In this document: positions 45,201-54,844 of the stretch, in pieces
Numbering within the stretch: the first letter of the stretch is position 1
Layout of the letters: every line of letters begins with the position of its first letter
Source of the DNA: Dysgonomonas gadei ATCC BAA-286
GTDB lineage: Bacteria; Bacteroidota; Bacteroidia; Bacteroidales; Dysgonomonadaceae
NCBI RefSeq assembly: GCF_000213555.1
Contig: NZ_GL891980.1
Span: 618,946-682,945, forward strand
Reading direction: 5' to 3'
DNA length: 64,000 nucleotides
Notes under the pieces: model-generated
What the model was told of the DNA's origin: nothing
Databases searched by the model: none
The model's input: only the letters and a program-made list of their open reading frames with translations
Translations under genes and position numbers: made by a program

Positions 45201-46853
45201 ATGAAATTATTAATAAATCTGGTTAAAACAGGAAGTCTGATCATTGCATTACTCTTTGCGTCGTGCAGTGATAGTAAAGAGACCCCTGAGAAACTTCCGG
45301 AGGAAACGCCTCCGGAAGTTACTCCTCCCACACCCTCCGAGCCGGATGGTCCTTATGTCTATGATAATGATCTGGATTATGACACAGAGGCGTTTCTTAA
45401 TGCCTATAAAGGAACCGCCTATCAAGGGCCTCATCATGTGCCTGGGACAGTAGAAGCCGAAGATTTCGACGAAGGAGTGAATGGTGTCGCTTACTACGAA
45501 AGTGATTCCAAAACTGCTGACGGTTATAGAAGCGGACATGCAGTTGATATACGTGGAGATGCCAGAGCATCGGGTGGATATTATATAGGTGAAGTACAGC
45601 CTGGTGAGTGGATTTGTTATACAATTGAGGTGGACGAAGCCGGGACTTATTCTATCGACACCTATTGTGTAAAAGGAGATGGCTCGGAAGGCAGTTTCTA
45701 TTTTGAAGTGGATGGGCGTGGAGCAAGCCGGAGCATAACTATACCTCAGGGTGGATGGACGGACTTCTCTAAAAAAACAACAGCTACAAACATCCAGTTG
45801 ACCAAGGGGAAACATGTACTGAAATACTTCGGTAGTACCCCCGGCAATGTGGATAAGTTTGTATTTACACGCACAGGAGATTTAGAGGAACTGTCCAATT
45901 CTTTCACCTATCCTGCCACTAAAGCGATGGCCAATCCTCTGTTTGTAGACTTTGAGTCGCCAATGTATAATAGCTGGTTGAAAGGTCCACTGTATACAGC
46001 CGATGCTTCAGCACGTGTATGGAACATTAATGGAAAAGAAGTACTTTATGTATATGCATCGCATGACATGGAACCTGCACAGGGATGCGACCGGATGGAC
46101 CGCTATCATGTGTTTTCGACAGAAGATATGATCAACTGGACAGATCATGGCGAGATCATGAATGCAGCCACTGTGCGAAAACAAGCCGGTTGGGGCTGTG
46201 AAGGTTTTATGTGGGCTCCCGATTGCGTGTACAACCCGGCTAATGAAACATATTATTTCTATTTTCCTCATCCCACCAATGCGACCAATTGGAACAGTAC
46301 CTGGCGTATCGGTGTAGCTACCAGTAAATATCCCGATAAGGAATTCCGTGTACGGGGATATGTAGAAGGTATGTCTGCTGAAATAGATCCATGCGTATTT
46401 GTAGACGATAATGGACAACCATATATTTACAATGGCGGAGGAGGCAGAATGTATGGTGGTAAATTAAAGAAAGATGACTGGACTAAGTTAGACGGAGCAA
46501 TGACACCAATGACGGGAATGAGTGATTTTCACGAAGCGGCTTGGGTACACAAAAAAAATGGCGTCTATTACTTGTCTTATGCCGACAATAATCCGGGGGC
46601 TAATCGTTTGAGGTATGCAACAAGCAATTCACCGCTGGGGCCATGGAAATATGAAGGTATTTATCTGCAACCGACTACTTGCGACACCAGTCACGGTTCT
46701 ATCGTTGAGTTCAAAGGCCAATGGTACGCTTTCTATCATACCTCGGATGTATCCGGAGAGGGAACTCTTCGTTCGGTGTGCGTAGATAAATTGTATTACA
46801 ATTCTGACGGGACTATACAAGAGGTGAAACAGACTCGCAGACAAAAATTATAA
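45201..46853 (+). CDS. Lipoprotein with CBM6-like module and GH43 domain
   Basis: About 550 residues from the ATG at 45201, 5 bp after the upstream stop. A longer frame from 45045 merely overlaps the previous gene. The lipobox ends at Cys22 (LLFASC), then a Pro/Glu-rich linker. A CBM6-like beta-sandwich (about 75-215: VPGTVEAEDFDEGVNGVAYY, YYIGEVQPGEWICYTIEV, KGKHVLKYFG) precedes a GH43 five-bladed propeller. The GH43 acids sit in TADASARVW (Asp), EIDPCVF (Asp) and DFHEAAWV (Glu). Its GH43 part is a paralog of the two genes at 60624 and 61642. Likely an alpha-L-arabinofuranosidase or beta-xylosidase at the cell surface. Confidence 0.9.
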   Translation: MKLLINLVKTGSLIIALLFASCSDSKETPEKLPEETPPEVTPPTPSEPDGPYVYDNDLDYDTEAFLNAYKGTAYQGPHHVPGTVEAEDFDEGVNGVAYYESDSKTADGYRSGHAVDIRGDARASGGYYIGEVQPGEWICYTIEVDEAGTYSIDTYCVKGDGSEGSFYFEVDGRGASRSITIPQGGWTDFSKKTTATNIQLTKGKHVLKYFGSTPGNVDKFVFTRTGDLEELSNSFTYPATKAMANPLFVDFESPMYNSWLKGPLYTADASARVWNINGKEVLYVYASHDMEPAQGCDRMDRYHVFSTEDMINWTDHGEIMNAATVRKQAGWGCEGFMWAPDCVYNPANETYYFYFPHPTNATNWNSTWRIGVATSKYPDKEFRVRGYVEGMSAEIDPCVFVDDNGQPYIYNGGGGRMYGGKLKKDDWTKLDGAMTPMTGMSDFHEAAWVHKKNGVYYLSYADNNPGANRLRYATSNSPLGPWKYEGIYLQPTTCDTSHGSIVEFKGQWYAFYHTSDVSGEGTLRSVCVDKLYYNSDGTIQEVKQTRRQKL

Positions 46854-46857
46854 TTAA

Positions 46858-46909
46858 AAAGACTTAATTCGACCGATTTATTAGAAAACGAATAGAGAAT
46901 TAAGTCTTT
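46858..46909 (+). terminator. Terminator of the SusCD operon
   Basis: Perfect 13-bp arms (46858-46870 and 46897-46909) enclose a 26-nt loop, and the 3' arm runs into a T-tract. It starts 4 nt after the CBM6-GH43 stop codon. Confidence 0.85.
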
Positions 46910-46994
46910 TTTTAATCTAAAATTAATCTATCTATTAGTTGGTATCCTTTTTATTTGCTTTTGTAAAAAATATCAACTTAATAAATTACTTATC

Positions 46995-49256
46995 ATGAAA
47001 ATCAGTAATGTATTTTTCTTCATTTGCATCCTTATTTTATCAGCTTGTACATCTATAAATAATGGTAGTGCAAATAAACAGCCGGTCGACTATGTAAATC
47101 CTTATATGGGCAACATCAGTCATCTGCTTGTACCCACCTACCCTACCATTCATCTGCCAAACAGTATGCTTAGGGTATATCCCGAACGGGCCGATTTCAC
47201 AGGCGATAATATCAAAGGCCTGCCATTGATTGTAACCAGCCACAGAGGACGTTCGGCTTTCAACCTTAGCCCTTATCAAGGCGCCAAAGAAGACATAAAG
47301 CCTGTCATGGCGTATAGTTACGATAGAGAAAAGCTGAAACCATACTACTACGAAGTAGACCTGGACGATCAGCAAACGCATATCCAATATGCACCTTCGC
47401 ATCAATCGGCTATCTACCAGATTGACTTTTCAAAATCCGAAACACCGGCTTATCTTATATTGAATTCCAAAAACGGAGCAATAAAAGTAGAGGGCAATGC
47501 TGTCAGCGGATATCAAAAACTGGAAAATAATACAAACGTATATATATATCTGGAAACAGAACAAACTCCTGTAGAATCCGGCACATGGAAAGACAATGCC
47601 ATCGACGAAAGCCAAAGACAGGTTGAGGGAGACAATGCTTTTGTTGTACTATATTACGGAGACAAAGTACAAACAATAAACCTTCGCTATGGTATTTCAT
47701 TTATCAGTGAAGAACAAGCAAAGAACAACCTGAAAAGAGAACAAAAAGATTATAACGTAAAACAACTCGCCGACAGAGGGCGTGCGATTTGGAATGAGGT
47801 TTTAGGTAAAATTAAGGTGAATGGAAACGACGATACAGAGAAAACTGTATTCTATACATCTCTGTATCGTTGTTATGAACGTCCGGTTTGCATCAGTGAA
47901 GACGGGCACTATTTCAGCGCCTTCGATGGTAAAATACACGAAGACGGAGGCAAACCCTTCTATACCGACGACTGGATTTGGGATACTTATAGAGCAACCC
48001 ACCCGCTACGCGTACTTACCGAAGCAAAAACAGAAGTAGACATCATCAATTCATACCTGTTGATGGCCGAACAGATGGGTACCAACTGGATGCCTACATT
48101 CCCGGAAATAACCGGAGACTCGCGCCGGATGAATTCAAATCATGCCGTAGCCACCGTGATAGATGGTTATACAAAAGGATTGAAAGGCTTCGACCTTGAA
48201 AAAGCATATATCGCCTGTAAAAAAGGTATAGAAGAAAAAACACTAATTCCGTGGTCAGGCGCGCCTGCCGGATGGCTCGACGAATTCTATAAAGAACATG
48301 GCTATATTCCGGCCCTGTATCCGGGAGAGAAGGAAACTGTAGAGAACGTAAACTCGTTCGAGAAGCGCCAGCCTATCGCCGTCACTCTAGGTACCTCTTA
48401 CGACCAATGGTGCCTTTCTCAAATAGCAAAAGCATTAGGCAAAACAGAAGAAGCCGATTATTACCTGAAATGTTCATATAATTACAGAAACGTATACAAT
48501 GCCGAAACAGGATTCTTCCATCCTAAAGATAAAAACGGGAAATTCATCGAACCATTCGATTACCGCTATTCTGGTGGAATGGGTGCGCGCGATTACTATG
48601 GGGAAAATAATGGCTGGGTTTACCGCTGGGATGTACCTCACAATGTTGCCGACCTTATCAGTCTCATGGGCGGCAACGAACAATTTATCGCTAATCTGAA
48701 TCGTACTTTCGTAGAACCGCTGGGTAAAGGTAAACCTGAATTTTACGGACAGCTACCCGATCATACAGGCAATGTGGGACAGTTCTCGATGGCAAACGAG
48801 CCGAGCCTTCATATTCCGTACCTGTACAACTATGCCGGGCAGCCGTGGAAAACGCAAAAACGCATCCACACACTGATAAACCAATGGTTCCGCAACGACC
48901 TTATGGGTCTGCCCGGTGACGAAGATGGCGGCGGTACTTCAGCTTTTGTAGTATTCTCTATGATGGGCTTCTATCCTGTAACCCCGGGAATGCCTGTGTA
49001 TAATATAGGAAGTCCGTTTTTCGCAAATACCAAAATGACAATGAGCAATGGTAAAGTATTCGAAATCGAGGCTCAAAACTATTCTGGCGATAATAAATAC
49101 ATCCAGTCGGCAACATTCAACGGAAAAGACTGGGATAAAGCATGGTTCAGCCATTCTGATATAGAAAACGGAGGTAAACTTATACTGGTTATGGGCAATA
49201 AACCAAACAGGAACTGGGGAGCAAAAGACGTTCCGCCTTCAGCCGAGAAATTATGA
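46995..49256 (+). CDS. GH92 family lipoprotein (alpha-mannosidase family)
   Basis: 753 residues with a lipobox at Cys18 (LILSAC). The GH92 N-domain starts VDYVNPYMGNISHLLVPTYPTIHLPNSMLRV, a variant subgroup of GH92 rather than the classic HGNTFPGA type. The (alpha/alpha)6 part shows GDSRRMNSNHAVATVIDGY, MANEPSLHIPYLYNY, and the catalytic-loop LMGLPGDEDGGGTSAFVVFS. GH92 enzymes are calcium-dependent exo-alpha-mannosidases, but this subgroup's specificity may differ, and the PUL does not otherwise look like a mannan system. It begins a new transcription unit and is followed 15 bp later by a GH43. Confidence 0.88.
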   Translation: MKISNVFFFICILILSACTSINNGSANKQPVDYVNPYMGNISHLLVPTYPTIHLPNSMLRVYPERADFTGDNIKGLPLIVTSHRGRSAFNLSPYQGAKEDIKPVMAYSYDREKLKPYYYEVDLDDQQTHIQYAPSHQSAIYQIDFSKSETPAYLILNSKNGAIKVEGNAVSGYQKLENNTNVYIYLETEQTPVESGTWKDNAIDESQRQVEGDNAFVVLYYGDKVQTINLRYGISFISEEQAKNNLKREQKDYNVKQLADRGRAIWNEVLGKIKVNGNDDTEKTVFYTSLYRCYERPVCISEDGHYFSAFDGKIHEDGGKPFYTDDWIWDTYRATHPLRVLTEAKTEVDIINSYLLMAEQMGTNWMPTFPEITGDSRRMNSNHAVATVIDGYTKGLKGFDLEKAYIACKKGIEEKTLIPWSGAPAGWLDEFYKEHGYIPALYPGEKETVENVNSFEKRQPIAVTLGTSYDQWCLSQIAKALGKTEEADYYLKCSYNYRNVYNAETGFFHPKDKNGKFIEPFDYRYSGGMGARDYYGENNGWVYRWDVPHNVADLISLMGGNEQFIANLNRTFVEPLGKGKPEFYGQLPDHTGNVGQFSMANEPSLHIPYLYNYAGQPWKTQKRIHTLINQWFRNDLMGLPGDEDGGGTSAFVVFSMMGFYPVTPGMPVYNIGSPFFANTKMTMSNGKVFEIEAQNYSGDNKYIQSATFNGKDWDKAWFSHSDIENGGKLILVMGNKPNRNWGAKDVPPSAEKL

Positions 49257-49271
49257 TTAAACTATAAAAGC

Positions 49272-51014
49272 ATGTATAAAATACATCCGTATATATTATT
49301 TTTTTTAGGTTTATTTATTCTTTACAGTCCTTTTTCTAAAAGTCAGACTAACGGAAAGAACAGGCAGATTATAGCGAACCCTCTCAATCTGAATTATCGA
49401 TTCCAGTTCGATGATCCGACACGGAGGGAAGCTGCCGATCCTGTGATAGAATACTTTAAGGGAAAGTACTACTTATTTGCATCTAAGTCGGGGGGCTACT
49501 GGAGTTCCCCTGACTTAAGCGAATGGACTTATATTCCGTGTAAAACCATCAAAACTATCGAGGGCTACGCGCCTACCGTTCTAGTACACAATGATGCGTT
49601 ATATTATCTGGGGTCAGGTGCTCCTACAGTATTCAGAACAACCAATCCCGATGAAGACAACTGGGTAGATGCGGGCAGCCGGTTCAGTCATGGAATGACC
49701 GATCCTGCTTTTTACAAGGACGATGACGGAAAGGTTTATCTTTACTGGGGATGCTCCGATGTAGATCCTATTATGGGCGTTCAGGTTGACCCTGACAACG
49801 GGTTTAAAGAAATGGGTGAAGCCGTTGTACTTATCAGACATAACGGAGATAAATACGGATGGGAAGTACCGGGAATAAATAATGAAGAAACCCGCACCGG
49901 ATGGAACGAAGGCCCTTGTATCATCAAATACAAAGGTAAATACTATCTGCAATATGCTGCACCCGGGACTCAATACCGCATTTATGGCGATGGGTTATAC
50001 ATATCCGATAATCCTCTGGGTCCGTACACTTATGTAGAAAGCAGCCCGTTCTCTTTCAAACCCGGAGGATTTATCGGCGGTGCAGGACACGGCCATACAT
50101 TCAAGGACAAATACGGAAATTACTGGCATGTGGCTACCATGACTATCTCGGTAAGACATATGTTTGAACGAAGAATAGGATTATTCCCCGCTTATATGTC
50201 ATCTGATGATGAGTTGCATTCGCATACTGTGCTCTCCGACTACCCTTTCTACATTCCCGACAAAAAAATAGATATGGGGAAAAACGACTGCTCTCTGTCA
50301 TGGAATATATTATCCTACGGTAAAACAATTACGGCATCTTCTTCCCTGACAGGATATGAGCCGGCAAAAGCCAATGATGAGAAAATAGAAACATGGTGGG
50401 CTGCCGCTTCGGGAAAACCGGGGGAATGGTTACAAACCGATTTGGGAAAACCAATGACCGTAAATGCAATTCAGATAAATTTTGCAGATCATAACTTCAC
50501 GATGAAAGCTCCCGAAACATATTCCTATCAGTATATTATAGAGTGTTCAGCTAATGGCGACGACTGGAAAACAATCGTCGACAAAACTTCCAACAATAAG
50601 GATATGTCACACGAGCTTATTGTTTTGGATAATCAACAGAAAACGAGATATATCCGCATAAAAAACACAAAAGATGTACCTGGAAATTTCTCATTATATG
50701 ATCTCAGGATATTTGGGAACGGACATGGAAAACTACCAGAGAGGGTTCCCAATATCCGCATTGAAAGAGATTCCGGAGATAGGAGAATAATAAGGCTGAA
50801 TTGGGATAGAACCTCTGATACAAACGGTTATATCCTTCGATGGGGAGTAAAAAAGGACCAGTTAAAAAATGCGGCAATGATATATTCCGGTAATTTCTTC
50901 GAAGGACGTTTCTTCAATCGCGATTCGGAGTATTATTTCTCTATAGATTCATTTAATGAGAATGGTATTAATAAAGGAAAGAAGATATATATCACAAAAA
51001 ATAAAGTTCAATAA
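49272..51014 (+). CDS. GH43-family hydrolase with F5/8C (CBM32-like) and FN3 modules
   Basis: 580 residues, signal peptide to KSQ. The propeller (about 40-335) holds the likely catalytic acids Asp56 (REAADPVI), Asp144 (MTDPAFYK) and Glu213 (GWNEGPCI). A coagulation factor 5/8C-type module follows (about 350-490: GEWLQTDLGKPMTVNAIQINF, RYIRIKN), then a fibronectin III-like domain (about 495-575). The order GH43-CBM32-FN3 suggests a secreted arabinosidase/xylosidase-type enzyme acting on a polymer. The gene lies between GH92 and the pectate-lyase-fold gene with gaps of 15 and 12 bp. Confidence 0.88.
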   Translation: MYKIHPYILFFLGLFILYSPFSKSQTNGKNRQIIANPLNLNYRFQFDDPTRREAADPVIEYFKGKYYLFASKSGGYWSSPDLSEWTYIPCKTIKTIEGYAPTVLVHNDALYYLGSGAPTVFRTTNPDEDNWVDAGSRFSHGMTDPAFYKDDDGKVYLYWGCSDVDPIMGVQVDPDNGFKEMGEAVVLIRHNGDKYGWEVPGINNEETRTGWNEGPCIIKYKGKYYLQYAAPGTQYRIYGDGLYISDNPLGPYTYVESSPFSFKPGGFIGGAGHGHTFKDKYGNYWHVATMTISVRHMFERRIGLFPAYMSSDDELHSHTVLSDYPFYIPDKKIDMGKNDCSLSWNILSYGKTITASSSLTGYEPAKANDEKIETWWAAASGKPGEWLQTDLGKPMTVNAIQINFADHNFTMKAPETYSYQYIIECSANGDDWKTIVDKTSNNKDMSHELIVLDNQQKTRYIRIKNTKDVPGNFSLYDLRIFGNGHGKLPERVPNIRIERDSGDRRIIRLNWDRTSDTNGYILRWGVKKDQLKNAAMIYSGNFFEGRFFNRDSEYYFSIDSFNENGINKGKKIYITKNKVQ

Positions 51015-51026
51015 ATTCTATTTATT

Positions 51027-52349
51027 ATGAAAAAAATAATATTTACACTGCTCTTCATCCTTGGTATAACAAGCATGTCGGCACAAGGATTAAGTAAAAA
51101 GCAACAGGATACGGATATCAAACCCTATCCTGAGTCTGTTGACGTTGTTTCTGCCAAGGATTTCGGAGCAAAAGCGGACGGAATCACAGACGACACTGAT
51201 GCTATTCAAAAAGCGATGAACTCTTTCGGTAAAAGAGGTGGGACAGTTTATTTGCCTAATGGCACGTATCTGATCGCCGGATCGCTGAATATTCCACAAG
51301 CTGTTACCTTAAAAGGGTCGATAGAATCGGTACCATCGCATAATGGTATCCGCAACGCCGGACTACCCAAACCGGGCGATGACGGCACCACCCTACTCAT
51401 CACAGGAAATAAAGGGAAAGACCTCGACGGTACTCCTGCTATAACGATCAATACAAACAGTACGCTTCGCGGGATAGTCATGTACTGGCCATCGCAAGAC
51501 CCGGATAAAATACCCGACGCTTATCCGTGGGGTGTAGCTATGAAAGGTAAGAATCCGGCTCTTCTCGATGTGGAAATGCTCAATCCTTATAATGCTATCG
51601 ACGCATCGCATAACGAACGCGCCCTTATCCGCAATATCAGCGGGCAACCGCTCCGCAGAGGTATATATGTAGATGCCATCTATGACATAGGCCGTATTGA
51701 AAATGTACACTGGAACCCGTGGTGGAGCATGAGACCGACACTTTACAACTGGCAACGCGAACATGGCGAAGCATTTATCTTCGAGCGCACCGACTGGCAT
51801 TATGTGATAAATACTTTCTGCTTCGGATACAATGTAGGATACAAATTCGGGGCTAGCCAGGGCAGTACCGGCTCATGTAACGGGAACTTCCTGGGAATAG
51901 GTGCCGATGCCTGCCACACATCGGTAAAAGTGGAGCAGAGTGCCGCTTACGGAATACTTATCACCAACGCCGAATTTGTTGCCCTGAATGGCGATGACCC
52001 TACAATGGTGGAAGTAACCAATGCGAACCATGGCAATGTACGTTTTGTAAACAGTGCGTTCTGGGGCCCTTGTAATCAGATTGCCAAAATTAACGGTGAA
52101 GGAACTGTCGGTTTCTCAGATTGTATTTTCGTACAATGGGACAGAAACAAGGAAAACAGAAGTGCAATACAGGTAAACGGTGGCTCTATCGTAGTACGTG
52201 GATGCGACTTTATGCACGACAGTCCGCAGATTACTATCAGTAAAGACGTACAGCGCGCCATTGTCAGCGAAAATACCATTAAGGGGAAAGTCCGCATAAA
52301 CAATAATGCAAAGAATACCTATATAGTTGGAAATCTAGGAACAGAATAA
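51027..52349 (+). CDS. Right-handed beta-helix protein (pectate-lyase superfamily)
   Basis: 440 residues with a signal peptide ending near MSAQ. It starts with the typical KDFGAKADGITDDTDAIQKA and GGTVYLPNGTYLIAG of the Pectate_lyase_3 group. Long strings of short strands and Asn ladders (VRFVNSAFWGPCN, ISENTIKG-like turns) fit a beta-helix. It could be a lyase or a GH28/GH55-like hydrolase; I cannot pick a catalytic set. It lies in the same operon as the neighbouring GH43 and GH31. Confidence 0.8.
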   Translation: MKKIIFTLLFILGITSMSAQGLSKKQQDTDIKPYPESVDVVSAKDFGAKADGITDDTDAIQKAMNSFGKRGGTVYLPNGTYLIAGSLNIPQAVTLKGSIESVPSHNGIRNAGLPKPGDDGTTLLITGNKGKDLDGTPAITINTNSTLRGIVMYWPSQDPDKIPDAYPWGVAMKGKNPALLDVEMLNPYNAIDASHNERALIRNISGQPLRRGIYVDAIYDIGRIENVHWNPWWSMRPTLYNWQREHGEAFIFERTDWHYVINTFCFGYNVGYKFGASQGSTGSCNGNFLGIGADACHTSVKVEQSAAYGILITNAEFVALNGDDPTMVEVTNANHGNVRFVNSAFWGPCNQIAKINGEGTVGFSDCIFVQWDRNKENRSAIQVNGGSIVVRGCDFMHDSPQITISKDVQRAIVSENTIKGKVRINNNAKNTYIVGNLGTE

Positions 52350-52358
52350 CAACAGAAC

Positions 52359-52835
52359 ATGAACAAGTTTATAATATTCCTTATGTTGGTAGCTTTGTGT
52401 ACGCGATTGAGCGCACAAAGTTATCAGCAAACATCTCAAGGCGTAAAAACTGAAGTCGGCCAGACTACGATTGAGTTACAATTCTATAGTCCTAAGATTG
52501 TCAGGGTATTGAAATATCCTAAAACCGGGAAGATTAATAAAAAAAGTCTGTCAGTAATAAAGATACCGGAAAAGACTGATTTTAAAACAGACAGGTTTAA
52601 TAATGTAATTACCCTTTCATCTTCTGAAGTAATTGTCACCCTCAACCTGACGACAGGGGACGTACAATTCAATGGATTGGACACCCGTCCATTCATTGCA
52701 GAAAAAAGCTCTTCTTCTCTCTTTACAGAGAAACAATACAAAAAGCGGAAAAAACCTGTGAGATTCAACAAACCTTCCTGCTGGACAAGCAGGAGGCCAT
52801 ATACGGACTGGGACAACACCAGCAAGGATATATGA
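52359..52835 (+). pseudogene. N-terminal fragment of a GH31 gene, separated by a frameshift
   Basis: 158 codons with a signal peptide (to LSAQ) and the beginning of a GH31 N-domain (VKTEVGQTTIELQFYSPKIVRVL). After about codon 128 the frame stops matching GH31. In the -1 frame from about 52760 the expected EIQQTFLLDKQEAIYGLGQ and HQQGYMNQRGKS appear and continue into the next ORF. One base is therefore missing upstream, most likely in the A6 run at 52749-52754. The fragment ends at 52835 in an ATGA that overlaps the next ATG. Confidence 0.85.
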
Positions 52836-54730
52836 ATCAGCGGGGAAAAAGCGTACGCCTGCGTCAGGCGAATACGGAAATAGCGATTCCTATTATCCAT
52901 TCGGTAAAAGGATATGCTGTATTCTGGGATAATTATTCAGAAACCGAATATAAAGACTCCTTTGATGGGATGTCATTTACATCGGTCTCAGGCAAGTGCA
53001 TCGATTACTACTTTATGTATGGGAAAGATGCAGACGGCACTATCGCACAAATACGCGACCTTACAGGACAGGCGCCTATGTTCCCGCTATGGACATATGG
53101 ATTCTGGCAAAGCCGCGAACGTTACACCTCTCAGGATGAACTGGTAGGCACTGTGAGGAAATACCGCGAACTTGGAGTTCCTCTCGACGGCATCATACAG
53201 GACTGGCAATACTGGAGTACCGATAATACGCATTGGAACGCTGTCGAATTCGGAAATCCGGCCTTCCCAAATCCCAAGCAAATGGTGGAAGATATACATG
53301 GTCTGAATGCACATGTGGCTATATCGGTATGGCCGTCTTTCGGTCCGAATACCAATATCCACAAAGATCTGAAGAAAAGGAAACTATTGTTGAACTTCGA
53401 TACTTACCCTCACAACAATGGGGTAAGAGTATATGATGCATTCAACCCCGAAGCCCGGAAAATATACTGGGATTATATGAACAAAAATCTCTTTTCGTTA
53501 GGCATGGACGCATGGTGGCTCGATGCTACGGAGCCGGAAGATAATATTAACGGGGAGACTCTCGACGGAGCTACTTATCTGGGAGCTTACAGGGATTTCT
53601 CGAATGCTTTCCCCATCGTTTCTGTCGGAGGTGTTTACGATAACCAGCGAAAAGCAACTGCGGATAAGCGCGTGTATATTTTCACCCGTTCGGCTTTTGC
53701 CGGGCAGCAACGTTACGGCGCAAATTCCTGGTCGGGGGATATCGATTCCAGATGGAGCACCTTGCGTAAACAGATTCCGGCAGGATTGAACTTTTCTCTT
53801 TGTGGCATTCCTTACTGGAATACGGATATAGGCGGTTTCTGGGCAGGCAGGGCATATCCCGAAGGAATTAAAGATATCGCTTTTCACGAACTGTATGTAC
53901 GCTGGCTGCAATTCGGAACATTCACGCCAATGATGCGCTCGCATGGGACAAACACCCCGAGGGAAATCTATCAGTTCGGAAAAAAAGGGGACTGGGCCTT
54001 CGACGTGCAGGAGAAATATATCAATATGCGTTATAGCCTGATGCCGTATATGTATTCGACAGGGCATGACATTACGGATAATTCGGGTTCGATGATGCGG
54101 CCTTTAATGATGGATTTTGCAAAAGACCCGAAGGTATATGACATCGATAACCAGTTTATGTTCGGGAAATCTATCCTCGTAACACCTGTAACCGACTCTA
54201 TGTATGTAAACCGTACACGGGACGGCAGGACGGTCGCCGACTTCAGCGCGGCAAAAATACAAAAAGTGTACCTGCCGAAAGGCGCCGACTGGTATGACTT
54301 CTGGACAGGAGAGAAAATCAAAGGAGGACAGGAAATAAGCAAAGCCGCTCCTATCGATATTATTCCGCTATACATCAAAGCGGGTTCGATACTTCCATGG
54401 GGGCCAAAAGTGCAATATGCAGAAGAAAAGAAATGGGATGATCTCAATATTTTCATTTATCCGGGTGCTGATGCCGAATTTGTTTTATACGAAGACGAAA
54501 ACAATAATTACAATTATGAGAAAGGCATTTATTCCACAATCAGAATGAACTGGGATGATACAAACCAGACTCTTACCATAGGTGCAAGACAAGGAGAATT
54601 TCCGGGTATGTTATCTAAACGGACTTTCAGAATTACACTTTTGCCAACCGGAAAAAGTATTGAATCTTCATCGGACAAAGCTGACCACCTTATTGTATTT
54701 GATGGAAAAGAAATCAACGTTAAAATGTAG
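52832..54730 (+). CDS. GH31 alpha-glycosidase (alpha-xylosidase-like), catalytic part
   Basis: 632 codons, beginning inside the GH31 family at MNQRGKSVRL. The nucleophile is Asp231 in WWLDATEPED and the acid/base Asp303 in SWSGDIDSRW, with GIIQDWQYWS and TPMMRSHGTNTPREIYQFG as further family blocks. A C-terminal beta domain ends around residue 632. The PEDN after the nucleophile and the absence of glucosidase-type blocks favour alpha-xylosidase, consistent with xyloglucan-like side chains. Without the frameshift the protein would be about 790 residues with a signal peptide. As it stands, this part lacks an export signal and would remain in the cytoplasm, so it is either a pseudogene or affected by a sequencing error. 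Confidence 0.85.
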   Translation: MNQRGKSVRLRQANTEIAIPIIHSVKGYAVFWDNYSETEYKDSFDGMSFTSVSGKCIDYYFMYGKDADGTIAQIRDLTGQAPMFPLWTYGFWQSRERYTSQDELVGTVRKYRELGVPLDGIIQDWQYWSTDNTHWNAVEFGNPAFPNPKQMVEDIHGLNAHVAISVWPSFGPNTNIHKDLKKRKLLLNFDTYPHNNGVRVYDAFNPEARKIYWDYMNKNLFSLGMDAWWLDATEPEDNINGETLDGATYLGAYRDFSNAFPIVSVGGVYDNQRKATADKRVYIFTRSAFAGQQRYGANSWSGDIDSRWSTLRKQIPAGLNFSLCGIPYWNTDIGGFWAGRAYPEGIKDIAFHELYVRWLQFGTFTPMMRSHGTNTPREIYQFGKKGDWAFDVQEKYINMRYSLMPYMYSTGHDITDNSGSMMRPLMMDFAKDPKVYDIDNQFMFGKSILVTPVTDSMYVNRTRDGRTVADFSAAKIQKVYLPKGADWYDFWTGEKIKGGQEISKAAPIDIIPLYIKAGSILPWGPKVQYAEEKKWDDLNIFIYPGADAEFVLYEDENNNYNYEKGIYSTIRMNWDDTNQTLTIGARQGEFPGMLSKRTFRITLLPTGKSIESSSDKADHLIVFDGKEINVKM

Positions 54731-54732
54731 TA

Positions 54733-54800
54733 TTAATGCGTAATTAAGCGTGTCTTAATGTTCCTGTTAAGGTTATTTTAATGGAGTAGAAATACTTTTG
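54733..54800 (+). promoter_or_regulatory. TTAAT-repeat promoter C (second GH3 operon)
   Basis: TTAAT begins at 54733, 54755 and 54778 (spacing 22 and 23), with a TTAAG at 54744 halfway between the first two. The -7 element TACTTTTG ends in G at 54800, 22 nt after the last repeat start. The GH3 ATG follows 45 nt later. It restarts transcription inside the enzyme block. Confidence 0.7.
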
Positions 54801-54844
54801 ATTTAAGAAAAATCGACTAAATATCCTTAATTAAAATTATATCC

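Noticed and set aside
52748..52754. Programmed -1 frameshift signal in the GH31 gene
   Set aside because: The in-phase heptamer is G AAA AAA, weaker than A AAA AAG, and I find no convincing stimulatory stem or upstream Shine-Dalgarno. A deletion or sequencing error explains it more simply.
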